The notes under the pieces were generated by a model. It was not told the DNA's origin, ran no database searches, and saw only the letters and a list, made by a program, of their open reading frames with translations. Shown here piece after piece: positions 1 to 7,433 of a stretch of 64,000 nucleotides of DNA (position 1 is its first letter; every line of letters starts with the position of its first letter). The position numbers were made by a program, and so were the translations under genes. This DNA is from Daejeonia sp002484105. Lineage in GTDB: Bacteria > Bacteroidota > Bacteroidia > Flavobacteriales > Weeksellaceae. The stretch lies in NCBI RefSeq assembly GCF_051175565.1, contig NZ_CP195105.1, positions 1,736,001 through 1,800,000 of the forward strand. The letters run 5' to 3'.

Positions 1-461
1 TTTGCCCAGTTAAAAAGACTCAAACACAAGCTAATGGTGCTGCTGTCAATCAATTTGATGTTGTGGTTTTTAATTTCGTCAATAATCTGGCTCTGATACT
101 TGGATTTCAAAGTGTGTTTGTAGTAGCTCAACAGCCTATAATAAAGGCTTTCGAACACCTGATAATTTCTTTTTTTATTACCATCGCTCATCGTAGATTT
201 TGCGGGACTTTGGCTTAATCCAATATCAGAAAGAAATGTACTACTGATTGATAATCCGCAACTTACATCAGAAAGGGTGTAACATTTGTTCAGCTGTCCG
301 AACATTAAAGCAGCCAATTGGTCGTACGTCTTGTATTTATGGCAACCTTTGTCCGATTGATGTTTGTGGATTTCGGAGTTGAGTAAATGTCTAGGAATCA
401 AATTTATTATTTGACCATGTAAGGGTTTGTTTGTATTTTTGGAGCGCCTGAATAATGCCAT
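1..461 (-). CDS. IS4-family transposase (DUF4372 type), cut by the left window edge
   Basis: This is the N-terminal 153 codons of a cut-and-paste transposase. It was read directly on the minus strand from an ATG at 461 and stays open to base 1. The start MALFRRSKNTNKPLHGQII followed by KYKTYDQLAALMFGQL is the N-terminal helical region typical of the DUF4372 domain that precedes the DDE domain in IS4 elements. KLIDSSTI near residue 139 supplies the first catalytic aspartate. The remaining two acidic residues lie outside the window, so whether the gene is intact cannot be judged. It is related to, but clearly diverged from, the complete transposase at 5362-6585. Its 5' flank ends next to an ISAs1 remnant, into which it seems to have inserted. 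Confidence 0.85.
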   Translation of the reverse strand, partial: MALFRRSKNTNKPLHGQIINLIPRHLLNSEIHKHQSDKGCHKYKTYDQLAALMFGQLNKCYTLSDVSCGLSISSTFLSDIGLSQSPAKSTMSDGNKKRNYQVFESLYYRLLSYYKHTLKSKYQSQIIDEIKNHNIKLIDSSTISLCLSLFNWA

Positions 462-540
462 ATCTGAAAAAAAGTTGAGAGGTTTTTCAATATAACGCAT
501 TCTCAGGCACTTTTTTTATTCAGAGTTTCGGATGGTTGTG
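462..540 (-). mobile_element. 5' terminal region of the left-edge IS4 element
   Basis: Non-coding end of the IS whose transposase starts at 461. Bases 441-542 are repeated, in the same orientation and with roughly four in five positions matching, at 2542-2642. Both copies stop matching just after GTTGTGAT and run into different parts of an ISAs1 element, which places the IS boundary at about 540. The outer end read inwards is CACAACCATCCGAAACTCT. Confidence 0.7.
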
Positions 541-960
541 ATAAATTATTTAAAATTAATTTGTTAATGTTTGTTTTATGCGTGAAAATATTATATATTT
601 AACTGATTATAAGTTATTTATATATTAATTTTATGGATGCGGATTTAAAGGCTATTTTCAGCTCCATAGAACGATCCAATCAATTTTTACCGCTATCGCT
701 AAAGAATTTTGCGACATCATTCGGAAGCACTGGAGTCCTGAAAACAAATTGTATCGGTGTTTAGATGTTTTATTCGTCGAATATAAGGATAGAAAAAGAA
801 CAAAAAACACTTCGCAAAACTTCTCCCCCTCTGAACAAAATAGTTCTAACTTACTTAAAAACGAAAAAACCTTGAAAGTAGAAATCAAAATAAAATGCCT
901 CAAAGCAGGATGGGACAACTACCTGAAGAAGCTAATTAATTTTTAGATGCGTTTACACTG
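541..960 (+). mobile_element. ISAs1-family element remnant A
   Basis: Bases 541-660 match the 5' part of remnant B (reverse complement of 3050-3165), including the transposase start MDA(D/N)LK. The right terminal inverted repeat GATGCGTTTACACTG at 946-960 matches 13 of 15 positions of GATGCGTTTGCCCTG at 3180-3194. The left inverted repeat is missing because the IS4 element at 1-540 interrupts it there. The middle of the transposase gene is deleted, so this copy cannot move by itself. Confidence 0.75.
633..946 (+). pseudogene. ISAs1-family transposase, internally deleted and frameshifted
   Basis: An ATG at 633 opens MDADLKAIFSSIE, the family N-terminus also seen in the copy at 3075. After about 13 codons the sequence jumps to the C-terminal part in another frame (from about 677), reading IIRKHWSPENKLYRCLDV, then RKRTKNTSQNFS, and ending KAGWDNYLKKLINF. 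These last motifs (RKHW..EN, RKRTKN, LKAGW) are the standard ISAs1 C-terminal signature, so most of the DDE domain has been lost between the two parts. The apparent open frame from the TTG at 749 is only the C-terminal tail of this dead gene. Confidence 0.8.
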
Positions 961-1283
961 AGACGATTTTTAATCGAACCACACTGGAATTGAAATGAAA
1001 GAATCAATTCGTCATATAGAAATGTAATATTGTTAAAATGGTATAGCGGTAATGCAGTTTTTGAAAAATTATTTCAATATTCTTCTAACCGGATTCTGTG
1101 CTATTAGTGGTTTTAATTCCCTTACCTGTGAATTTTCTCATAATTTAGCCGTACTTTCGCCGCTGTCTTTTGTGAAGCCGCTGACTTAAAAAAAAATGAT
1201 TTTCTGCCATCTGCTTCAATTTCCATTATTTGTATTCAAAAACAGAATGATGGAAAAACAGCCGACGGTATTAAAAATTAATC
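961..1283. other. Intergenic stretch upstream of rhlE
   Basis: About 320 bases with no credible gene on either strand. It starts just outside the ISAs1 right end and leads into rhlE. TACTTTCG near 1152 is a one-mismatch fit to the Bacteroidetes -7 consensus TAnnTTTG and could serve rhlE, but no good -33 partner was seen. Confidence 0.5.
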
Positions 1284-2390
1284 ATGCATTTTAAAGATTT
1301 ACAGTTAATAACACCTATACTCCGGGCACTTGATGATGCCGGATACAGCGAACCTACAGAAATTCAGACCAAAGCCATTCCGTATATCCTTCAGGGAAGA
1401 GACCTGATCGGGTGTGCACAAACAGGAACCGGAAAAACCGCAGCTTTTGCCATCCCGGTGCTTCAGACTCTTAAAAACAGAAAGCCCGACCACCGCAACA
1501 TCAGAGCTCTGGTGCTGACGCCAACACGTGAACTTGCCATACAGATAGAAGAAAATTTTGAAATGTACAGCAAATACCTCCCTGTTTCACAAGTCTGTAT
1601 TTTTGGAGGAGTTTCTCAGGGACGGCAGGTAACAGCACTCGAAAAAAGGGTAGATGTACTGATCGCTACGCCAGGCAGGCTTCTCGATTTGTGCGGGCAG
1701 GGACTCCTCGACCTCTCTAAAATAGAAATTCTCGTTCTGGATGAGGCAGACAGAATGCTGGACATGGGCTTTGTACATGATGTAAAACGTATTCTGAAAC
1801 TTATCCCGAAAAGACGGCAGACGCTGTTTTTTTCTGCAACCATGCCACCATCCATCAGGACTTTTGCAGAAAGTATTCTTCACCAGCCGGTCGAGGTGGC
1901 GGTGACACCTGTCTCTTCAACAGCCGAAACGGTGGAGCAGGGAATATACTATGTTGAAAAGAAAGATAAGACACAGCTTCTGACGGATCTTCTGAAAAAT
2001 GAAAAAGAACGGACACTGGTTTTTACCCGAACCAAACACGGTGCAGACCGGCTTGTGCGCAAACTGACCAAAACAGGAATACCCTCTGCAGCCATACACG
2101 GAAACAAATCGCAGAATGCACGTCAGCGTGCACTCGATGATTTCAAAAACAGCCGCATACGGGTTCTGATTGCTACAGATATTGCAGCCCGCGGGATTGA
2201 TATTGATGAATTGCCACTGGTGATCAATTACGAACTGCCCAATGTGCCGGAAACCTATGTTCACCGGATTGGCCGTACGGGAAGAGCCGGTATGGAAGGG
2301 CGTGCGATTTCCTTCTGCGATACCGAAGAGCGCACCGATCTCAAAAATATACAGAAACTCATTGGTATTACCCTTCCGGTGCTTTCCTGA
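1284..2390 (+). CDS. rhlE: DEAD-box ATP-dependent RNA helicase, RhlE type, short tail
   Basis: RNA-remodelling helicase of ribosome assembly and mRNA metabolism, cytoplasmic. The two RecA-like domains are complete: Q motif around residues 21-33 (GYSEPTEIQTKAIP), Walker A AQTGTGKT at 45-52, PTREL at 80-84, DEAD at 153-156, SAT at 184-186, and the C-terminal arginine-finger motif HRIGRTGR at 327-334. The protein stops at residue 368 with LIGITLPVLS. Relatives normally continue with a lysine/arginine-rich tail of tens of residues, which is absent here. Transposon debris begins within about 120 bases downstream, so an insertion/deletion event may have removed the tail. The ATPase core should still be functional. 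Confidence 0.9.
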   Translation: MHFKDLQLITPILRALDDAGYSEPTEIQTKAIPYILQGRDLIGCAQTGTGKTAAFAIPVLQTLKNRKPDHRNIRALVLTPTRELAIQIEENFEMYSKYLPVSQVCIFGGVSQGRQVTALEKRVDVLIATPGRLLDLCGQGLLDLSKIEILVLDEADRMLDMGFVHDVKRILKLIPKRRQTLFFSATMPPSIRTFAESILHQPVEVAVTPVSSTAETVEQGIYYVEKKDKTQLLTDLLKNEKERTLVFTRTKHGADRLVRKLTKTGIPSAAIHGNKSQNARQRALDDFKNSRIRVLIATDIAARGIDIDELPLVINYELPNVPETYVHRIGRTGRAGMEGRAISFCDTEERTDLKNIQKLIGITLPVLS

Positions 2391-2511
2391 GCCTGCGGAA
2401 TATAGAGCCGCTCCTGTATTATATGAAAAAAATACAACTTGCTAAAAGTCAATAAATTGAATATATTATTCAGCCCTCTATATAGGTCGTGAAACTTGGC
2501 TTTGCTGAGTT

Positions 2512-2640
2512 TTACCATATCGGAAAGATCTGTTTATATTTGGAGCGTTTGAATAATACCATATTTGAAAAAAGTTAGGATGTTTTTCAAAATAAAGCAT
2601 TCTCATGCAATTTTTATTTATAAAGTTTCGGATAGTTGTG
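2512..2640 (-). mobile_element. 5' end fragment of a second IS4-type element
   Basis: Bases 2542-2640 match 441-540 closely and in the same orientation, including the IS end. An ATG at 2562 (minus strand) opens MVLFKRSKYK, parallel to MALFRRSKNT at the left edge, but stops after 16 codons at 2512. Only the outer end of this element survives. It abuts, and interrupts, the ISAs1 transposase fragment at 2614-3075. Confidence 0.65.
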
Positions 2641-3075
2641 ATTGGTTTTTATGTGTCCTAAAACAATATTGTTTTCACAAGCCCATGCACTAACGATATG
2701 GATGGGAGATTTGTTTCCGTGTTCTTTTGCCCCGCAAATGGTTTTTCCATCCATATTGATGATTTCTTTTTTTGGGGGTTGTGCTACCAGAAGTGCTGTC
2801 CATTCCATAAAACAACGTTCAAATTCTTGGTGATCAATCCGGCTAATCACCCGGTTAAAAGTATCGTGAGAGGGAATACCATTTTGTAAATCAAGCAGTT
2901 TTATGAGCCAGTCTTCTTTTGCTATGCAATATTCTTCAATATCATTCCACGAATCTGCCCCACAAATCACGGCAAGAATTGCCATGAGAAGGATGTCGTT
3001 TAATTCGTAATACTTGGTTATATCTCTTTTATTGTCTCGTATGGAGCTGAAAATGGTCTTTAAATTTGCATCCAT
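2614..3075 (-). pseudogene. ISAs1-family transposase, N-terminal fragment
   Basis: 153 codons against the 350-390 usual for ISAs1 transposases. The fragment contains the N-terminal DDE-associated domain (LNDILLMAILAVICGADSWNDIEEYC), then the start of the DDE domain with IINMDGKTICGA (first catalytic Asp) and PIHIVSAW. True transposase sequence ends at about GHIKTN. The last codons (HNYPKLYK) are read from the inserted IS4 end at 2620-2642, so the gene was broken by that insertion. Remnant A carries the C-terminal end that is missing here, but in the opposite orientation. Confidence 0.85.
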
Positions 3076-3194
3076 AAAATTAATGTATAAATAATTGACA
3101 ATCAGTTAAATATACAATATGTTCGCATATAAAACAAACATTAACATGTTAATTTTTAATAATTTATACGTTTTTTAATGATGCGTTTGCCCTG
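2641..3194 (-). mobile_element. ISAs1-family element remnant B
   Basis: Left half of an ISAs1 element on the minus strand. Its terminal inverted repeat is at 3180-3194 (reads CAGGGCAAACGCATC inward; CAGGG is typical of ISAs1 ends). An A/T-rich leader at 3076-3179 parallels 541-632 of remnant A, followed by the 5' part of the transposase. The right half was lost after an IS4 element landed at about 2641. Together with remnant A it brackets rhlE in inverted orientation. Confidence 0.75.
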
Positions 3195-3235
3195 GTTTTT
3201 TTATTGTTTGTCCGCTGTTTTTATTTTAAAAATCC

Positions 3236-3243
3236 TATTTTTG
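3236..3243 (+). promoter_or_regulatory. Candidate -7 element of the POT transporter gene
   Basis: TATTTTTG fits TAnnTTTG exactly and lies 19 bases before the ATG at 3263. A TTTG at 3207-3210 could be the -33 element, but the gap of 25 bases is longer than usual. It lies just outside the ISAs1 end. Confidence 0.4.
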
Positions 3244-3262
3244 GGAAACTTGAAATTAAACT

Positions 3263-4918
3263 ATGAGAAATAAACATCCCAAAGGATTACCCTATCTTTT
3301 TTTTACGGAAATGTGGGAGCGGTTCGGCTACTATCTGATACTCGGTATTTTTGTGCTGTATTTGATTGAGCCGCAGGGGCTGCATGGCGGACTTGGAATT
3401 CCGGACAAATCTGCAGATGATATTTTCGGAACTTATATTGCGCTTACTTATCTTACTCCTTTTCTCGGTGGTTTCCTCGCCGACCGAGTTCTGGGATATG
3501 TTAAATCTATTTATCTGGGAGGCTTCCTGATGGCTGCCGGGTATATCGGACTGGGGGTTTTTAAGGAACTTCCGCTGTTTTATACCTCACTGGCGCTGAT
3601 TATCATCGGGAACGGATTTTTCAAACCCACCATTTCAACACTGTTGGGAAATCTCTACGAAGATCCTCTCTACAAACTCAACAAAGACGCTGGCTATAAT
3701 ATTTTTTATATGGGTATCAACATCGGAGCTTTTATCTGTAACATTATTGCCGCTTTTATGCGAAACAGGTTCGGATGGGGCGAAGCGTTCATCACTGCAG
3801 GGGTAGGAATGCTAGTGGGGATGCTGGTTTTTACTTTAGGAAGAAAACATTATCTTCATGCTGCAAAGATGAAACCCGTGCAGGAAGGGGATACCAAACT
3901 TTCCGAAATTCTTTTGCGAGTTTTTGTACCGGCGATTGTAGCAGGAATTATAGGCTGGTTTATCCCGGGTAATATTTTTGGTAGCGATTCTACCGATGCC
4001 TTTATTTTTGCCTGTATTCCGGTGATTTACTTCTATGTTTCGCTGTACTTTAAATCGCAGACACACGAGAAGCCTGCCATCGGGGCGTTGCTTTCCATTT
4101 TTCTGGTGAGTATGTTCTTCTGGGCAGTATTCAAGCAGAACGGTACCGCACTCACGCGATGGGCCAATTATTATACGGACAGAAGCGTCCCTGCTGTTGC
4201 CGAGAAACCGCTGGAAGATATTTATATGGTAGAGGCCAAAGACTATGCCGACCGTGAAGTTCCGGTTTATGACACTCAGTTCCGCTCGGTGAAAGGAAAG
4301 GATGGGAAAGCCCTGCATGAAGTTGGTAAAGATGTGTATTTCAAAAATATTTCGCCGGAACAGAAAGCACAACTTGAGGCAGGTAAAGACCATAAGGTAT
4401 ATCTGTACAATACTGAACTTTTCCAGTCTATCAATCCATTCTGGGTGATTGTACTGACGCCGGTGGTGGTAGGCTTCTGGGCGCTGCTCAGGAAAAGGGG
4501 GAGGGAGCCGCTCACACCTTCCAAGATTGTTCTGGGGCTTTTCATTTCATCGCTGTCGTGTCTTGTGATGATTTTTGCCGTGAAAGCCGGAGGCAACGGA
4601 GATTTCAAAGTTTCGCCCTGGTGGCTGGTTGCAAGTTATGGTGTAATTACGGTGGGGGAATTGTGCCTCTCGCCGATGGGGCTTTCTTTTGTCTCCAAAA
4701 TTTCGCCTGCGAGGATAACCGCGCTGATGATGGGAGGTTTTTTCCTTGCCAATTCTGTAGGCAACAAACTTTCAGGAATCCTTGCCAGTACCTGGTACGA
4801 TTACGAAAACAAAGAAAACTATTTTCTGGTCAATTTTGCACTGCTGGTTTTTGCAACACTTCTTGGCCTGTCAATGTTAAAAAGGCTGAACCGGATTATG
4901 CGGGAACAAGGGCACTGA
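3263..4918 (+). CDS. Proton-dependent di/tripeptide transporter (POT/PTR2 family)
   Basis: Inner-membrane MFS-fold symporter that imports small peptides with protons. The N-terminal FFTEMWERFGYY contains the ExxER proton-coupling motif of the family (first helix). GNGFFKPTISTLLGNLY and YNIFYMGINIGAFICNIIA match the PTR2 signatures in the next helices. At 551 residues it is longer than many bacterial POTs because of a hydrophilic insert at roughly 300-390 (YTDRSVPAVAEKPLEDI to DHKVYLYN), which is common in Bacteroidetes members. The 3' end is now separated from the hairpin at 6728-6751, probably its original terminator, by the nested mobile elements at 4946-6719. Confidence 0.9.
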   Translation: MRNKHPKGLPYLFFTEMWERFGYYLILGIFVLYLIEPQGLHGGLGIPDKSADDIFGTYIALTYLTPFLGGFLADRVLGYVKSIYLGGFLMAAGYIGLGVFKELPLFYTSLALIIIGNGFFKPTISTLLGNLYEDPLYKLNKDAGYNIFYMGINIGAFICNIIAAFMRNRFGWGEAFITAGVGMLVGMLVFTLGRKHYLHAAKMKPVQEGDTKLSEILLRVFVPAIVAGIIGWFIPGNIFGSDSTDAFIFACIPVIYFYVSLYFKSQTHEKPAIGALLSIFLVSMFFWAVFKQNGTALTRWANYYTDRSVPAVAEKPLEDIYMVEAKDYADREVPVYDTQFRSVKGKDGKALHEVGKDVYFKNISPEQKAQLEAGKDHKVYLYNTELFQSINPFWVIVLTPVVVGFWALLRKRGREPLTPSKIVLGLFISSLSCLVMIFAVKAGGNGDFKVSPWWLVASYGVITVGELCLSPMGLSFVSKISPARITALMMGGFFLANSVGNKLSGILASTWYDYENKENYFLVNFALLVFATLLGLSMLKRLNRIMREQGH

Positions 4919-5111
4919 CGGCACATATATTTCACCATATTCTAAGAGCCTGTTTAAATTTTATTGCTAAAAATTTTTATAGGTATTTTGAGATGGATTT
5001 TTTGCTTCATATTTGCAGATTTAGCGGGCTAAATCAAAAATGGGAAGTAGAAAATACGCTCAAAAGAGCATTAAAATTTAGCAAAGATGATTTCCTGAGT
5101 CTATATAAAAA

Positions 5112-5421
5112 ATCACTACTAACCGACAAAAATTAATATAGAAAAGAGAAGCTTTTAAGGGCTTCCCTTTTTTTTCATATTTTAGGTTTTTCCACAAACT
5201 AAAAATATGCGTGATAAAGATACACATTTAGTCGGTCAGCCGATATTTAAACAGCTGATAAATTTTATCACTACTAACCGACAAAAATTAATATAGAAAA
5301 GAGAAGCTTTTAAGGGCTTCCCTTTTTTTTCATATTTTAGGTTTTTCCACAAACTAAAAATATGCGTGATAAAGATACACATTTAGTCGGTCAGCCGATA
5401 TTTAAACAGCTGATAAATTTT
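5112..5421 (+). repeat. Perfect 155-base tandem duplication of the IS left end
   Basis: 5112-5266 and 5267-5421 read identically. Each copy has the terminal repeat ATCACTACTAACCGAC, a GAAGC/GCTTC hairpin followed by a T-run (5150-5178 and 5305-5333), an A/T-rich leader, and the transposase start ATG (5207 and 5362) with its first 20 codons. The first copy's frame leaves the repeat and stops at 5296 after 29 codons. Only the second copy continues into the full transposase. Confidence 0.9.
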
Positions 5422-6585
5422 ATACCGAAGAACAAATTTGATTTACTTTCCCGGAAGCATTGCTCGGACAAGTATTATAAAACATTTTCCTCTTGGACAC
5501 ATTTGGTAAGTATGCTTTTTGGCGTGTTGAGCCGATGCGATTCCTCAGGCGAAGTTACTGATGGGATGCGGGCTTTGGAAGGAAAACTCAACCATCTTGG
5601 TATGGAGTCTGCCCCCGCCAAAAGCACTTTTGGCGATGGTTTGCGCAATAGAGACAATGAATTTTTCCGTGAGGTTTACTTTATGCTCATCGAACATTTT
5701 AAGCCTGTTTTATCGGTCAGCCGGTTGGATAAGGTCTCTTTTGAGAAGCTGTTTCTGTTTGACAGTACAACGATTCGTTTGTTTTCTGACGTGATGAAAG
5801 GTGTGGGCCGTAATCCTAAAAATGAAGGCCAAAAGAAAGGCGGTCTCAAGGTACACATGCTGGTAGATGCCCATTCGGATACACCCGAATTTGTACGTAT
5901 CAGCGAAGCCAAAAGCCATGATAAAAACTTCGTTAAATACCTTTCATTACCCAAACACAGTATGATTGTTTTTGACAGAGCTTATAATCACTATCTGCAA
6001 TTCGCCCGTTTTACGCAAAATGAAGTTTCATTTGTATGCCGTTTGAAAAAAAATGCAGTGTATGAATTGGTAGAAGAAACCTTTTTACAGACGCTGAACG
6101 AGGAAGGATCAGGTGTTTTAAAGGAAGAACACATCCATCTGAACTACAAAGAAAATAAGTCGGAAAAGAAACTTTGCTTGAGAAAAATAAGCTATCGGGA
6201 CGACAAAGGGCGTATGTATGAATTCATCACCAATAACTTTAAAATCAGCCGTGAAGAAGTGGCTCATTTGTATAAATTGAGGTGGAACATAGAATTGTTG
6301 TTCAAAAAACTAAAGCAAAACTTCCAATTACATTATTTCTATTCTGAAACTGAAAATGGTATCAAAACCCAGATTTGGTGTACATTAATTGCACAATTGT
6401 TATTAATGGTTTTGAAAGCAAAATCTAAAACGCAAAAAGCATTTTCTACCGTTGCGGCATTGATCAGAATACATTTAATCAGCAATTTAGAACTGTTTTG
6501 GATGATAGAAAACTGCCGAAGAACCTACAGCAAACGCCCTAAAAGCAAAAATAAATCCCCTTGCATTCAAACGGAGCTGTTCTAA
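5362..6585 (+). CDS. IS4-family transposase, intact (DUF4372 + DDE)
   Basis: 407-residue transposase that excises and reinserts its IS. Residues 8-75 form the DUF4372-type N-terminus. The catalytic triad is visible as D134 (FLFDSTTIRLF), D205 (MIVFDRAYNHY) and E311 in the YREK-type motif YKLRWNIELLFKKLK. All three acidic residues are present and there is no frameshift, so the enzyme is probably active. The C-terminus is basic (SKRPKSKNKS). The hairpin plus T-run just upstream may shield the gene from outside read-through, a common IS strategy. It is a different subtype from the transposase at the left edge. Confidence 0.92.
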   Translation: MRDKDTHLVGQPIFKQLINFIPKNKFDLLSRKHCSDKYYKTFSSWTHLVSMLFGVLSRCDSSGEVTDGMRALEGKLNHLGMESAPAKSTFGDGLRNRDNEFFREVYFMLIEHFKPVLSVSRLDKVSFEKLFLFDSTTIRLFSDVMKGVGRNPKNEGQKKGGLKVHMLVDAHSDTPEFVRISEAKSHDKNFVKYLSLPKHSMIVFDRAYNHYLQFARFTQNEVSFVCRLKKNAVYELVEETFLQTLNEEGSGVLKEEHIHLNYKENKSEKKLCLRKISYRDDKGRMYEFITNNFKISREEVAHLYKLRWNIELLFKKLKQNFQLHYFYSETENGIKTQIWCTLIAQLLLMVLKAKSKTQKAFSTVAALIRIHLISNLELFWMIENCRRTYSKRPKSKNKSPCIQTELF

Positions 6586-6727
6586 AAAAAGGGGAGGTAG
6601 GTTTTTAGGAAGGTGAGTAAATATGTTGATAATCAATTTATTATGACTGATTATTGCCTTTGGAAGAGTTTATCCGTTTAGTAGTGATAAAAAATTTCGG
6701 TAAAATTTTAAACAGGCTCTAATAAAG

Positions 6728-6751
6728 GCCGGAGTTTTTCTTCGGCTTTTT
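6728..6751 (+). terminator. Rho-independent terminator, stranded behind the IS
   Basis: GCCGGAG and CTTCGGC form a 7-bp stem (one G-U pair) with a five-T loop, followed by TTTTTG. It lies directly outside the mobile element and only 16 bases before the next gene's start. It most likely once ended the POT gene at 4918. Confidence 0.6.
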
Positions 6752-6766
6752 GTGTAATTTTGAGGT

Positions 6767-7267
6767 GTGAGTACACGTATTTTTTCATTCGAACCCATAG
6801 CCGATCAAAATTCTGAAATCCTGATTTTGGGATCAGTACCCGGAAGAAAATCGCTGGAAGAACAACAGTATTATGCGCATCCTCAAAACTGTTTCTGGAA
6901 ACTGATGTTTGAGCTTCTCAAGGAAGACTTTACCACAGATTATACCGGAAGAAAATCGCTTCTGAAAAGACATCATATCGCACTCTGGGATGTGATTGAT
7001 TCCTGCGAACGCCGCAGCAGTCTCGATTCGGATATCCGGAATGAGGAACACAATGGTATTGCCGATTTTCTTCATCAGCATCCGAAAATAAAAGCCATTT
7101 TTTGCAACGGACAGAAATCCTTCCACCAGCTGAAGAAAATTCTTCCCGGTAATTTTGGCATCCCCATAATTGCATTGCCGTCCACTTCGCCTGCCCATGC
7201 TTCCTTGTCTTATGAAGAAAAAAAACGGGAATGGAGCCGGATTATATGTAAAGAAGATCAAATATAG
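6767..7267 (+). CDS. DNA-deoxyinosine glycosylase (uracil-DNA glycosylase superfamily)
   Basis: Base-excision repair enzyme that removes deaminated purine (hypoxanthine) from DNA. LILGSVPGRKSLEEQQYYAHPQNCFWKL (about residues 19-48) is the family's active-site segment: GS.PG followed by YYAHPQN.FW. HHIALWDVIDSCERRSSLDSDI and LPSTSPAH are the other conserved UDG-superfamily patches. 166 residues is the normal size. The GTG at 6767 is chosen as start because MSTRIFSFEPIA gives the expected N-terminus and no ATG lies upstream in frame. It stands alone between the stranded terminator and the queA promoter. Confidence 0.85.
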   Translation: MSTRIFSFEPIADQNSEILILGSVPGRKSLEEQQYYAHPQNCFWKLMFELLKEDFTTDYTGRKSLLKRHHIALWDVIDSCERRSSLDSDIRNEEHNGIADFLHQHPKIKAIFCNGQKSFHQLKKILPGNFGIPIIALPSTSPAHASLSYEEKKREWSRIICKEDQI

Positions 7268-7362
7268 CATCAGATTCTGGATTCTGAAATTTGCGTAAAC
7301 AGATTATTTTCAGCCTTCTTTTTCTCATGTAGAAAATGGCCTGAACAATTTTGGTGGTTTAC

Positions 7363-7394
7363 TTGACAACGCCCCTCAGAATATCGTATATTTG
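7363..7394 (+). promoter_or_regulatory. Promoter of queA
   Basis: TTGACA at 7363-7368 and TATATTTG at 7387-7394 with 18 bases between. The second box is an exact match to the Bacteroidetes -7 element TAnnTTTG. The queA start lies 40 bases downstream. Confidence 0.65.
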
Positions 7395-7433
7395 CAGGCC
7401 TAAAAAATTAACAACGTAAAATCCGTAAATTTT

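Larger units (their letters stand above)
5112..6688 (+). mobile_element. Complete IS4-family insertion sequence
   Basis: The left end ATCACTACTAACCGAC (5112, repeated at 5267) matches the right end read inwards from 6688, ATCACTACTAAACGG; the first 11 bases are identical. The single transposase gene at 5362-6585 is intact. The flanks are runs of A on both sides (5107-5111 and 6689-6694), so any target duplication is hidden in low complexity. The element sits inside the inverted-repeat element 4946-6719. Confidence 0.75.
4946..6719. mobile_element. Short inverted-repeat (MITE-like) element, split by an IS4 insertion
   Basis: The outer ends are GAGCCTGTTTAAA at 4946 and its exact reverse complement at 6707-6719, flanked on both sides by TAA (4943-4945 and 6720-6722), a likely target duplication. 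Removing the IS (5112-6688) leaves about 200 bases with no transposase. The left part (4945-5010) is nearly the same as the first 65 bases of the 79-base element at 8510-8588, so this is a dispersed non-autonomous repeat. The open frame that runs through it from 4558 is not a gene. Confidence 0.7.

Noticed and set aside
749..946. 65-residue standalone gene
   Set aside because: Its TTG start is internal and its sequence is the C-terminal signature of an ISAs1 transposase; it is part of a pseudogene.
4558..5136. 192-codon frame beginning inside the POT gene and running into the mobile element
   Set aside because: Its first half is an out-of-frame reading of POT and its second half reads non-coding repeat sequence.
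5112..5421. Possible CRISPR-like repeat array
   Set aside because: Only two contiguous 155-base copies, no spacers, no cas genes, and each copy contains an IS end.
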